Assembly (NCBI GenBank): GCA_001931905.2
Contig: MSJI02000013.1
Coordinates: forward strand, 1-61,554
Origin: Cladosporium sp. IMV 00045
Taxonomy: Eukaryota; Ascomycota; Dothideomycetes; Cladosporiales; Cladosporiaceae
Length of the DNA: 61,554 nucleotides
Reading direction: 5' to 3'
Numbering within the stretch: position 1 is the stretch's first letter; every line of letters starts with the position of its first letter. A program made the translations under genes and the position numbers. The notes under the pieces are model-generated. The model did not search any database. It was given only the letters and a program-made list of their open reading frames with translations, and was not told the origin of the DNA. This document shows, piece after piece, positions 53,964 to 61,554 of this stretch.

Positions 53964-55550
53964 ATGCACGAAATAATCACCCTCCAATTCGGCCAACAGG
54001 CCAACTACCTCGGCACGCACTACTGGAACACTCAAGAATCCTACTTCACCTACAACGACAACTCATCAGAAGAACCTTCCCCGGTCAACCACGACATCTC
54101 ATTCCGACCGGGCCTCGCCCCCGACGGCTCCGACACCTACACGCCACGCACGCTGCTGTACGACCTGAAAGGCGCCTTCGGCACGCTGAAGCGCGAGAAC
54201 GCCCTCTACGAAATCCAGCAAGATGTCGATCCCCTACAGCAAAACCCCTGGGGCCGGAGCGCGACGGAAATGCGCCTGCCCAGGATCGAACCGAGTCCGT
54301 ACCAGCTGGCTCTGGATGCTGGTGGGGATTTGCCGCCGCTGACGACGGAGAGTGTGCGGTTCTGGTCGGACTATAACCACGTCTTTTATCATCCGCGCAG
54401 TGTCGTGCAGTTGCATGAGTACGAGGTTAACAGCTCGCTGCTGCCTTTCGAGCGCTTCGCTACGGGAGAGGAGCTTTTCGCCAATCTCGATAGGGAACAT
54501 GATCTGCTCGATCGCGATCTGAGGCCTTTTCTGGAAGAGTGCGATCATTTCCAGGGCTTGCAGATTTTCTCCAGCACGGACGATGCTTGGGGAGGTTTCA
54601 CCGCTCGTTATTTGGAGCGCGTAGCGGACGAGCTGGGGAAGTGCTCGCGCTGGGTTTTCGCTTCGGAGGAAGGGAAGAGCAACACGAGGGAGAGACGCAT
54701 GTTGCAGCTCGCGAACTCGGCGCAGTCGTTGAATTCTGTCGTGCCGCTTTCGAGTTTGTATATTCCGCTTTCGACGCTGCCTTTTGTGCTGCCGAAGAAT
54801 CTCAACCTCGACGCTGGCAGTCGCTGGCATACTTCCGCTTTGCAGGCGATGATCGTGGAATCTCTGACCCTCCCGGCTCGCCTGAAAGATGACGAGCAGG
54901 GCCAAGCACGCATGGGCGAAATGGAAATGGCGCTCGGCGCCGACGGCAGGCGTCCCATCGTCGACGCCTCACTGTCAGTCAGCGACCCAGCCGACCTGCC
55001 CGGCGCGGGCGCCACAGACCAAACGCACGACATCCGCATCGCGAACGGCTCTGCTTTGAACGGCGGCAGCACATCCGAGCACACCAAACCCTCCCACATC
55101 GACTTCCTCCCCGAAATGCCCCGCTCAGCAGTCTCCCGACGCCCCTCCCTCTCCCGCCCCAGAACTTTCACCCGCGTCGAAGCCGCCCGCGGCCCCTGGC
55201 ACTCCACGCTGGAAATCCAAGAAGCGAACCTGACCTCGCGCGACCGCTACGCTGCGGGAGCTAGACGGATCATCCGCCAGACGCCGCTGCTCTACCCCTT
55301 ACTTTCGTCCTCGCCGAGGATATTCCAATTTTCTGGCGGCAGGGCGTTGGAGAAGCTGGCGGTTTCGACGTCGATGGCCACCACGACCAAGGTCGCGAGG
55401 CATGTGCGCGAGATGGCGGATTTTGCGCGCGTGGCGTATGCGGTGGATGAGAGGGAGGCGGTTTTTGATGGATTGAGTGGCGTGGCAGAGGAGTATGAGG
55501 AGGGGTTTAGTGATTTGGAAAGTGAGGATGGGGAGGATGAGGATGAGTAG
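53964..55550 (+). CDS. DML1: Dml1/Misato, tubulin-like mitochondrial inheritance protein, 528 aa
   Basis: A single-exon gene. The amino end MHEIITLQFGQQANYLGTHYWN matches the Misato segment II tubulin-like signature. The next marks are DISFRPGLA, TYTPRTLLYDLKGAFGTL and the linker with SVRFWSDYNHVFYHPRSVVQL. DAWGGFTARYLERVADE in the middle is a tubulin/FtsZ-like helix. The C-terminus is strongly acidic (DLESEDGEDEDE). In yeast, Dml1 is essential and affects mitochondrial DNA inheritance and morphology. Residues about 325-400 are a variable, probably disordered insertion. The length fits fungal members, so the gene looks complete. Confidence 0.94.
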   Translation: MHEIITLQFGQQANYLGTHYWNTQESYFTYNDNSSEEPSPVNHDISFRPGLAPDGSDTYTPRTLLYDLKGAFGTLKRENALYEIQQDVDPLQQNPWGRSATEMRLPRIEPSPYQLALDAGGDLPPLTTESVRFWSDYNHVFYHPRSVVQLHEYEVNSSLLPFERFATGEELFANLDREHDLLDRDLRPFLEECDHFQGLQIFSSTDDAWGGFTARYLERVADELGKCSRWVFASEEGKSNTRERRMLQLANSAQSLNSVVPLSSLYIPLSTLPFVLPKNLNLDAGSRWHTSALQAMIVESLTLPARLKDDEQGQARMGEMEMALGADGRRPIVDASLSVSDPADLPGAGATDQTHDIRIANGSALNGGSTSEHTKPSHIDFLPEMPRSAVSRRPSLSRPRTFTRVEAARGPWHSTLEIQEANLTSRDRYAAGARRIIRQTPLLYPLLSSSPRIFQFSGGRALEKLAVSTSMATTTKVARHVREMADFARVAYAVDEREAVFDGLSGVAEEYEEGFSDLESEDGEDEDE

Positions 55551-56213
55551 AGGGAGTTGTTAAGAATGAAATAGATTGATTGAATGAATATGGTTAAAAC
55601 GATCGGTTGGGTTGACGATAACGTAATCCGACAGGAGAGAAACGATTTTTTGCTTCTTCGTTGCGATCGGTTTTGTCGTAATTATCTTCAACACTCTATT
55701 GATCGTTTTCGATTTTTTTGATGTTTCAGTTTGGGGTTTCGGATCTTGGTGTATGCATGCGTGTAATCAGTATCTGCATACGTCTATGGGCCCTCGCCCT
55801 TCACCAAAGAAAAAAACATGGAAAAGTAACATTCGGAACGGTTTCTTCTGCTCGTGTCAAAATGCGTTGATTCTGATGTCGTGATAACGAGCATAGTCCT
55901 CAACGATGCAAATCATGGTGAAGTTAATGGATTGTCGTTCCACCGTTTTATCTGATTCGTAGAGCCGGAAGATCGGAAAGCGCGGCGCAGGGACTGGTCA
56001 TCATCGTCATTGTTTATGAACTTTAAAAAGTATAAGAACGGTTCGTCTGTCAGTCCATGACGGGTCAACGGTTCATTTAAATCCATTGTATGCGGTTTTG
56101 CGACTTGACGTTTTCTTCCTTCCTTTCTGTCCTTCGTTTATCCACCGCGATTCATCGCACTCTACTTTTGATCTGCGATTCCACTCTTTTGCCATCAACC
56201 ACAAAAATCAACA
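55551..56213. other. Intergenic region between DML1 and the EBP-like gene
   Basis: About 660 bases, AT-rich in parts, with no recognisable gene. It should hold the DML1 3' end and the next promoter. Confidence 0.45.
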
Positions 56214-56987
56214 ATGGAAAACCCTCTTGACATGGCGTCCAACGCGACCACACCCCTCCCCAACCCCTACTACCCCCTGGACTCCCCGATACCAGACTAC
56301 CTCGCCAACACAACCAGCGTCCCCATCCTCCTCTCCGCCTTCTTTGGCGCCTGCCTCGCCCTCTTCAGCAGCACCCACTTCATCTCCAAAAAGTTGCAAC
56401 CCACCCTGACCAACCCCGAACTTCTCACGATAATGTGGTTCGTCCTCTCCGGCAGCATCCACATCTTCTTCGAAGGCTACTACGTGCGCCACTTCTTCGA
56501 CCTGGCCTCGCACCAGACTTTCATCGGCCAGATGTGGAAAGAGTACGCCTTCTCCGACAGCAGGTACCTGACGCAGAACGCTTTCGTGCTGTGCATGGAA
56601 GCCATCACGGCGACGTGCTGGGGGCCCGCGTGTTTGCTCGTCGCGGCGTTGGTGGTGCTCAGGCATCCGTTGAGATTGCCGCTGCAGATGCTCGTCAGTT
56701 TGGGCCAGTTGTATGGTGACGTGCTGTATTATGGCACGGCGGGCTTTGAGCATTTGGTCAATGGGGTTAGCTTTTCGAGGCCGGAGGCGTTTTATTTTTG
56801 GTTTTATTTCGTTTTTATGAATGCGATTTGGATTGTGGTTCCTGGCGGTAAGTTTGACATGCGCGAGAGCAAGAAGGGTTTTGCTGACGAGTTTGTTGTT
56901 CTAGCTCTGATTGCCCAAGGAGTGATGAGAGCTGCGAATGCTTTGGCGAAAGTTGAGCAGATGGAATCTTCGAACAAGATGAAGTGA
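56214..56987 (+). CDS. Emopamil-binding (EBP) family protein, sterol delta8-delta7-isomerase-like, 238 aa
   Basis: A multi-pass membrane protein of the EXPERA/EBP fold. Marks seen: SGSIHIFFEGYYVRHF near residue 80, a loop with KEYAFSDSRYL near 107, ITATCWGPACLL near 126, LGQLYGDVLYYG near 163 and FWFYFVFMNAIWIVVPG near 193. His and Glu in the first motif and the acidic loop match the EBP active-site arrangement. An intron at 56848-56904 (GTAAGT donor, TTCTAG acceptor) restores the family ending VPGALIAQGVMRA. Because it is 57 bases with no stop, an unspliced version is also open (see findings). Fungi make ergosterol with the unrelated Erg2 isomerase, so the role here is uncertain. Another in-frame Met lies six codons in. 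Confidence 0.85.
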   Translation: MENPLDMASNATTPLPNPYYPLDSPIPDYLANTTSVPILLSAFFGACLALFSSTHFISKKLQPTLTNPELLTIMWFVLSGSIHIFFEGYYVRHFFDLASHQTFIGQMWKEYAFSDSRYLTQNAFVLCMEAITATCWGPACLLVAALVVLRHPLRLPLQMLVSLGQLYGDVLYYGTAGFEHLVNGVSFSRPEAFYFWFYFVFMNAIWIVVPGGKFDMRESKKGFADEFVVLALIAQGVMRAANALAKVEQMESSNKMK

Positions 56988-57799
56988 TCACTGAGAGCAT
57001 GTTGCATTGACAATGTTGCATGGAAATGGCGTTAATCTGAGAGATTAGTGATCTATGAGGAGTACGATTTTTGCCTGCGTCGCCAGAACCTGCTAATCGA
57101 TACACGAACCGAAGTGAGAATAACACAAAGTAAGATCACTGGTCTAGCTCATCATGCACCGTTCAATGTCTTTTGCGTTTGACAGATTCGTTGTTGTTTT
57201 GCGCCAACTTCTATGAATTCTAGCAAAGCTGTCCAATTTGCTTGCCACCAGTAACTGCCGCCTAGCTGCCTCAAGAAAATTGTGTAGTGACAACATATAG
57301 GTCGAGTCCATACCGAAATGATATGCCTCCGGGAGACATACGATGCGAACCCTTCATTGAAAACGAGTCCAATCGAAAAGCAGTTTGTTCAAAGAAATTC
57401 TTGAGTCTACCACCAATTCCTTGCTAATACAACGATAAACGAATGTGGTAGATTTGTCCATAGTAAATCGGGGGAGAAACTTTACTTTTTACTCGATATG
57501 AATCGAATAAACCCGTCGTGAACGCTTTGGCAGATGGTCGCTTCGCTTGGTGGCGTAGCGCCAACCGTGATTTATTACTCTGTCTCAAGGAAATGGTATT
57601 AGTATTGACCTTGCGGCAAGAGAATCGTAAGTCTGTGCACTGCCAGAGAGCAGAGCATAACGTGGCTCTTGCCACTCTGTAAATATGATTAAGTTTCATG
57701 CAATATGCAATAGTGTATTCATTATTGGGCTGAGAACCCTTTCTTGCACAAGTACAAGCACATGCGTCTATATTCATACCTCATACAATCAACAACCAC
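56988..57799. other. Convergent intergenic region between the EBP-like gene and DUS1
   Basis: About 810 bases, AT-rich, with no supported gene. A 117-codon minus-strand frame at 57424-57777 has no recognisable domain. Confidence 0.45.
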
Positions 57800-59575
57800 T
57801 CATCCACACACCATGCCCTCCTTCGGCACCTCCACCTTCTCCCCCTCCCCACTCTTCACTTTGACCTCATCCGTGCCCCCTCCAGGCGGCAACCCAACCT
57901 CCTTCGCCTGCTTCTCCTCCTTCTCCGCAATCTTCGCCTGCTCCTTCTTACTCAACTGAATACTTCCCTTCTCAATCGCCTCCTTCGGCAACGGCCTCAC
58001 CCTGCTCTGACACACCCAGAAAGGCCTCTTGCATCGCTTGACCGCCCCATCACTGCTCAGCGCTTCCTCCTCCGCGCTAACTTCCAACATGGCATCCGCT
58101 TCCGCGCTCTCGTACGCTGCGGGATCGGCTTCGTAGGAGAGCATGCCTTCTCGCACGGCGTTTTCTACTAATTTCAGCACGTTCTCGTACGCGGCCATGT
58201 CGCCTCCCTTGCACCGTGCTAGGGCGTCGCGGACGTTTGTGTGAGCCGTTACGAGCGCGCGTAGCATGTGGAAGAGGTGCGCTTGCATGGCGCTGAAGTT
58301 TGCGTCGCGGGCGCGGATGTTGGGGGTGTTGCTGTGTTTTTGTTTCTTGGAGGCCGGGGCGGGGTCTTCTGAGGGGGCTTTGCGTTTTTCGGTTTCTTGC
58401 GTTGTGGTTGTTGTTGTGGTTGGGGTTTCGGGCTCAGATGCTAGGGGAGCTGCTGCTTCTGGCGTCGGGTCTGATGGGAGGAAAAGTGGTGCTCTGACTG
58501 GAGGTTCCTGGCCTAGTACGTGTGTGTAGATGATGTCGAGATAGCGACGCAGCACTGCGTCCGTACGGTAGCCGCCCAGCCCATTGCGGCCGCGCCAGTA
58601 TTCCCTTCCTTCTTCGCCTACGGGCGGTGGCGGGGCGAAGATCGAAGGGTCGTAGAGGTTGCCTTCGGCGCTCATGATACCGTCCACGCCCGTGGCGTCG
58701 AGACACTTCTGCAAATCGCCGTATTGCAGGATGTTTCCGTTTGCGAACATGACCGTCTCCTTTGGAAGATTGTCTCGCAGGTATCTGATCACACTCCAAT
58801 CCGCCAGCCCCGTCCAATGCCCTTTCTGATCCCTCTGGCGTCCATGCACTGTCAAGATACTCGCGCCCGCGCTGAGGATCATCTTGGCGTATTCCAGCGT
58901 CTTCTCCTTCGTCTCCAACACCCTCATCTTCGCCGTCACCGGCACGTCCAAATTCAGATGCAGCTTGTTGATCAGTCTGTAAATCAGATCCCAATCCTCT
59001 TGCAAGAAAGCGCCGTAATTTCCCCTCTTCGCAATTCCCTGCGGACAGCCCAAATTCAGGTCCACAGCGTCGACGTGCGGTTCGACGATCTTCGCCGCCG
59101 CCAGCAGCGCTTCCGGATCGTTGGCGCAAAACTGCATGAAAAGCGGGCGATCCGTCTTCGGGTTGCCATCCAAGTAGGGCTCTGAATTCTCAATCATGGC
59201 CTTTTGCTGCTCTTTGTCCGCAGGGTGCGGTAGTGCCGTAGGCGACTTGAGCGGCTTGAAGTGCTCGCCGCGGTAGGATGGTTTTTCGGAGAACAGTTTG
59301 GCGTGCATCATGGGCGAGTAGGCGAGGACGGAAGTTCGAAGATCGGGAGGGAGGAAAGAGCGTGTGAGAAGGCGCCAGGCGAACTCGCTTTGGTCGACCA
59401 TGGGCGCGACGATGTATTTGGGCGAGCCGAGAGACTCGTAGAATGCGCGGCCGCGCAGTTTGGGCGCCATGCTTGTTGTTGACTGGTGTCGGTGCAGTGT
59501 TAGTTGTATGCTGGGCGAAGTGTGATTTTTGCTGGCGTATGAGAGAGTGTTCGAGGAAAGTAGGCGGCGTAGCAT
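57800..59575 (-). CDS. DUS1: tRNA-dihydrouridine synthase Dus1-like, 591 aa
   Basis: A single-exon flavoenzyme that reduces uridines in the tRNA D-loop. Marks seen in order: PKYIVAPMVDQSEFAWRLL near the start of the TIM barrel, RPLFMQFCANDPEALLAAA, VDAVDLNLGCPQGIAKRGNY with the catalytic Cys in LGCPQ, PVTAKMRVLETKEKTLEYAK, ILTVHGRQRDQKGH and GVDGIMSAEGNLYDP. The C-terminal helical domain has an added KRKAPSEDPAPASKKQK patch (possible nuclear signal) and a Lys/Glu-rich tail. Three Mets are possible starts: 59686, 59575 (adds a basic leader MLRRLLSSNTLSYASKN) and 59470 (MAPKLRG). I use the middle one because the leader looks like a mitochondrial presequence; the inner one gives the compact yeast-like form. 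Confidence 0.92.
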   Translation of the reverse strand: MLRRLLSSNTLSYASKNHTSPSIQLTLHRHQSTTSMAPKLRGRAFYESLGSPKYIVAPMVDQSEFAWRLLTRSFLPPDLRTSVLAYSPMMHAKLFSEKPSYRGEHFKPLKSPTALPHPADKEQQKAMIENSEPYLDGNPKTDRPLFMQFCANDPEALLAAAKIVEPHVDAVDLNLGCPQGIAKRGNYGAFLQEDWDLIYRLINKLHLNLDVPVTAKMRVLETKEKTLEYAKMILSAGASILTVHGRQRDQKGHWTGLADWSVIRYLRDNLPKETVMFANGNILQYGDLQKCLDATGVDGIMSAEGNLYDPSIFAPPPPVGEEGREYWRGRNGLGGYRTDAVLRRYLDIIYTHVLGQEPPVRAPLFLPSDPTPEAAAPLASEPETPTTTTTTTQETEKRKAPSEDPAPASKKQKHSNTPNIRARDANFSAMQAHLFHMLRALVTAHTNVRDALARCKGGDMAAYENVLKLVENAVREGMLSYEADPAAYESAEADAMLEVSAEEEALSSDGAVKRCKRPFWVCQSRVRPLPKEAIEKGSIQLSKKEQAKIAEKEEKQAKEVGLPPGGGTDEVKVKSGEGEKVEVPKEGMVCG

Positions 59576-60433
59576 AAGTGTATGGGAAAAGGTCAAGTGA
59601 GGATATAGATTTGAGATTGGAACTTCATGTGATGGAAGTGAAAGTGCCCGCATCGGCAACGGAACAAAAAATCCCAGGGAGTCCAAGCCAATCTTGCCCT
59701 GCGAGCCCTGTTCCTGCGCACGACGTCAAACTTAAATCCTGTCGACTACATCCGAAGGAAGAAAGGAAACATAGATGGCGAGCAACGATATAATACTGGA
59801 ACGAAGACACTTTTTGTTTGAAAAAGAAGACCGTCTCACTCCAACATCAATCGATCAATAAGCTCGTTTAGAAAAATCGTAACTCACTCATGAAACCATG
59901 AGACAATCATCTATTTGCGTACCTTGGGTTCAACTCGTTGTCGCCTAAACGATCGACTAACTTCACTCTCCAAAGAAACGCAGGTCATTGACCTCAGGTA
60001 GAGAGAAACAAGTATCATCCAAGCACTAAATTCATAACATCAGTCCGATTCAATTCATTAGTTCTCTAACGAACTACATAAGGTAAGTATGTTGACACCA
60101 TCGTTTCATTTTTCGTTTCATTTCTTGTTTCCTTTCAGTTTTCTTTTCATTTCATTTTCCTCCTCATCCTTGTTAGTTAATGATCGTGATGTCGTCCCAG
60201 ACCCATTACCGGCTTTTCCCTCAAGCCTTTTCCTCAAGCCTTTCCTTCGTGATCATTACAACGTACTTAGTCATAAAAAGAAACACTCCATCGGATGAAG
60301 CAAAGACTATATACAAGCCGTTCAAGAAGCCTGACACCAAATGATTTCCGCATGAATCGGCCAAAGCGAACTTGATTACTTTGAAATGCGGAACGTTCGT
60401 TCCGTCCATTTTCCTCACTTGCACGCGACAAGT
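59576..60433. other. Intergenic region between DUS1 and the GPI wall protein gene
   Basis: About 860 bases holding the DUS1 promoter and the 3' end of the wall protein gene. T-rich; a short direct duplication (CCTCAAGCCTTT) occurs near 60220-60240. No gene supported. Confidence 0.45.
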
Positions 60434-61554
60434 CTAGAAGAAAGCGAGCATGCCAACTGCGCCGATGATCAGAGCGATCGGGGCGGACTTGGCCACGCCG
60501 GCGTTCACGGTCTGCTCGGCGGGAGCAGAAGGACTCGTGCCAGTGGGACTGACGGGTGAGGTCTCATTGCCCGCTGGGAAAGGTGCCTCGGGAGTCGCCG
60601 AGGGCGCGACGGGAGCGACAGGGCTGGATTGCAGAGTAGTGGGGACAGGAGCCACGGGAGCTGCGGGAGAAGACTCCTCGGGGGCGGGCGCCGGTGCCTG
60701 GGGGGCAGGCTGCTCAGGTGAGGCAGGTGTTTCCGGGGATGGAGCGGGTGCCTCTGGTTGAGGAGCGGGCTGCTCAGGGGAAGCGGGAGCCTCAGGAGAT
60801 GGAGCGGGAGCTTCGGGCTGGGGAGCAGGAGCTTCAGGCTGGGGCGCAGGCGCCTCGGGTTGAGGAGCAGGTTGTTCCGGCGAGGCAGGAGTCTCGGGAG
60901 AAGGAGTAGGGGCTTCTGGCTTGGGTGCTTCTGGCTGAGGAGCAGGAGCCTCAGGTTTGGGAGCTTCTGGCTGGGGAGCAGGCGCCTCGGGCTTGGGAGC
61001 TTCGGGTTGAGGAGCAGGAGTCTCAGGCTTAGGTTCCTCGACAGGAACAGCTGGTGGAGGAGGAGCACTGTGCTCTGGCGGCGGGACCTCGAGAGACGAG
61101 GCGGTAGGCTGAACGATCGGCGAAGGAGTAGCCGGGACGGTAGTAGCCGGGCAGTCTTTGACGTCAGAAGGACAGCTGGTGACAGTGACGCTGACGGTAG
61201 AAGAGAAAGTCGAGGTGAGAGTCGAGTGTGTCATGTAAGTCGTAGTCTCTTCTTCCGTGCCGTGGGTGATGACTGAGGTGGCCGGGCAGTAGGTCGTGTA
61301 GACTGTGGTGCCGATAGTGACGGTGGTGTCCTTAGGCGGGCTGACTGGGACTGTAGTGTTGGCAGTCGGGTAGGGTGCTGGCTGGGTCGGCTCAGCAGGC
61401 TTGCTTGGTTCCTCTGGTTTAGTGGGTTCAGCAGGCTTCGTTGGCTCGGCCGGCTTCGACGGCTCCTCAGGTTTTGTGGGCTCTGCAGGCTTGGTAGGAT
61501 ACTCGGTAGGCTTCTCAGGCTCGGCCGGCTTGCTGGGTTCTTCAGTTGGCTTCT
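60434..61554 (-). CDS. GPI-anchored Pro/Glu-rich repeat wall protein, C-terminal part, cut by window edge
   Basis: The frame is open from the right window edge to TAG at 60434. The first visible part is an array of KPAEPTKPEEPS-like units (61554 to about 61375). A short Thr/Ser-rich and tyrosine-bearing segment follows (TTVTIGTTVYTTYCPATSV), as in many fungal wall proteins, then the APQPEAPKPE repeats (about 61040-60690) and a Ser/Pro stretch. The end is NAGVAKSAPIALIIGAVGMLAFF: a small-residue cleavage site followed by a hydrophobic tail, the GPI signal. The protein is likely wall-linked and O-glycosylated. The N-terminus lies beyond the window, so the signal peptide is not seen. Confidence 0.85.
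   Translation of the reverse strand, partial: KPTEEPSKPAEPEKPTEYPTKPAEPTKPEEPSKPAEPTKPAEPTKPEEPSKPAEPTQPAPYPTANTTVPVSPPKDTTVTIGTTVYTTYCPATSVITHGTEEETTTYMTHSTLTSTFSSTVSVTVTSCPSDVKDCPATTVPATPSPIVQPTASSLEVPPPEHSAPPPPAVPVEEPKPETPAPQPEAPKPEAPAPQPEAPKPEAPAPQPEAPKPEAPTPSPETPASPEQPAPQPEAPAPQPEAPAPQPEAPAPSPEAPASPEQPAPQPEAPAPSPETPASPEQPAPQAPAPAPEESSPAAPVAPVPTTLQSSPVAPVAPSATPEAPFPAGNETSPVSPTGTSPSAPAEQTVNAGVAKSAPIALIIGAVGMLAFF
60690..61040. repeat. Tandem decapeptide-coding repeats in the wall protein gene
   Basis: Repeated 30-base units coding for APQPEAPKPE and variants such as APSPETPASPEQ. The units are in frame and imperfect, so copy number may vary between strains. Confidence 0.85.

Noticed and set aside
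60690..61040. CRISPR-like array
   Set aside because: The repeats are in-frame protein-coding units in a eukaryotic wall protein, with no unique spacers.

Overview
The window is a piece of nuclear chromosome from a filamentous ascomycete (Pezizomycotina, probably Dothideomycetes; the class is a guess). The evidence is short introns of about 49-105 nt with GTRAGT-like donors and CTGAC/CTAAC-like branch points, one promoter per gene, no operons, and typical fungal families: Atg27, Aim32, Zn2Cys6 regulator, GPI-anchored wall protein, NmrA, GH5 exo-glucanase. I read 23 protein-coding genes or clear gene remnants. Two genes are cut by the window ends: an M1 aminopeptidase at the left and a GPI wall protein at the right. 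I saw no rRNA, tRNA or intact transposon.

Layout. 0-8 kb: M1 aminopeptidase (minus), a small membrane-protein candidate (minus), a six-exon dynamin/SLIP-GC-like GTPase (plus) and a GH5 exo-1,3-glucanase (minus). 9-14 kb: Aim32 (plus), an SRA/YDG-domain protein (minus), an odd small gene with in-frame TAA codons (plus) and a DUF4202 protein (minus). 14-23 kb: DHA1-type MFS transporter (plus), Atg27 (minus), NmrA-like protein (minus), bZIP factor (minus). 22.7-28.3 kb: a gene-poor stretch. 28.4-42 kb: the most unusual part. It holds a 1,792-residue plus-strand protein joining a Cys-rich finger, a P-loop GTPase-like domain, a RING-like finger, a patatin phospholipase domain and a C-terminal SH3-like domain. 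Then come a tyrosinase with a very long N-terminal linker (minus), a decayed NB-ARC/TPR NOD-like receptor (plus) and a scrap of a duplicated Zn2Cys6 gene (minus). 42-46 kb: a class III aminotransferase of the 2,2-dialkylglycine decarboxylase type (plus), convergent with the intact Zn2Cys6 regulator (minus). 47-61.5 kb: housekeeping genes. They are a NIPA Mg2+ transporter (minus), the ER-lumenal Hsp70 Lhs1 (plus), Dml1/Misato (plus), an EBP-type sterol-isomerase-like protein (plus), tRNA-dihydrouridine synthase Dus1 (minus) and a Pro-rich GPI wall protein (minus).

How the genes may work together. Most are unrelated neighbours. The notable theme is P-loop signalling proteins of the kinds used in fungal non-self recognition: the SLIP-GC-like GTPase, the GTPase-RING-patatin-SH3 protein and the dead NB-ARC/TPR receptor. 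The last two lie within a 14-kb block beside a tyrosinase. The SRA-domain protein is a candidate reader of modified DNA. The aminotransferase and its neighbouring regulator could form a small regulatory unit. Exon boundaries were read by eye from splice motifs and frame continuity, and no database search was run.
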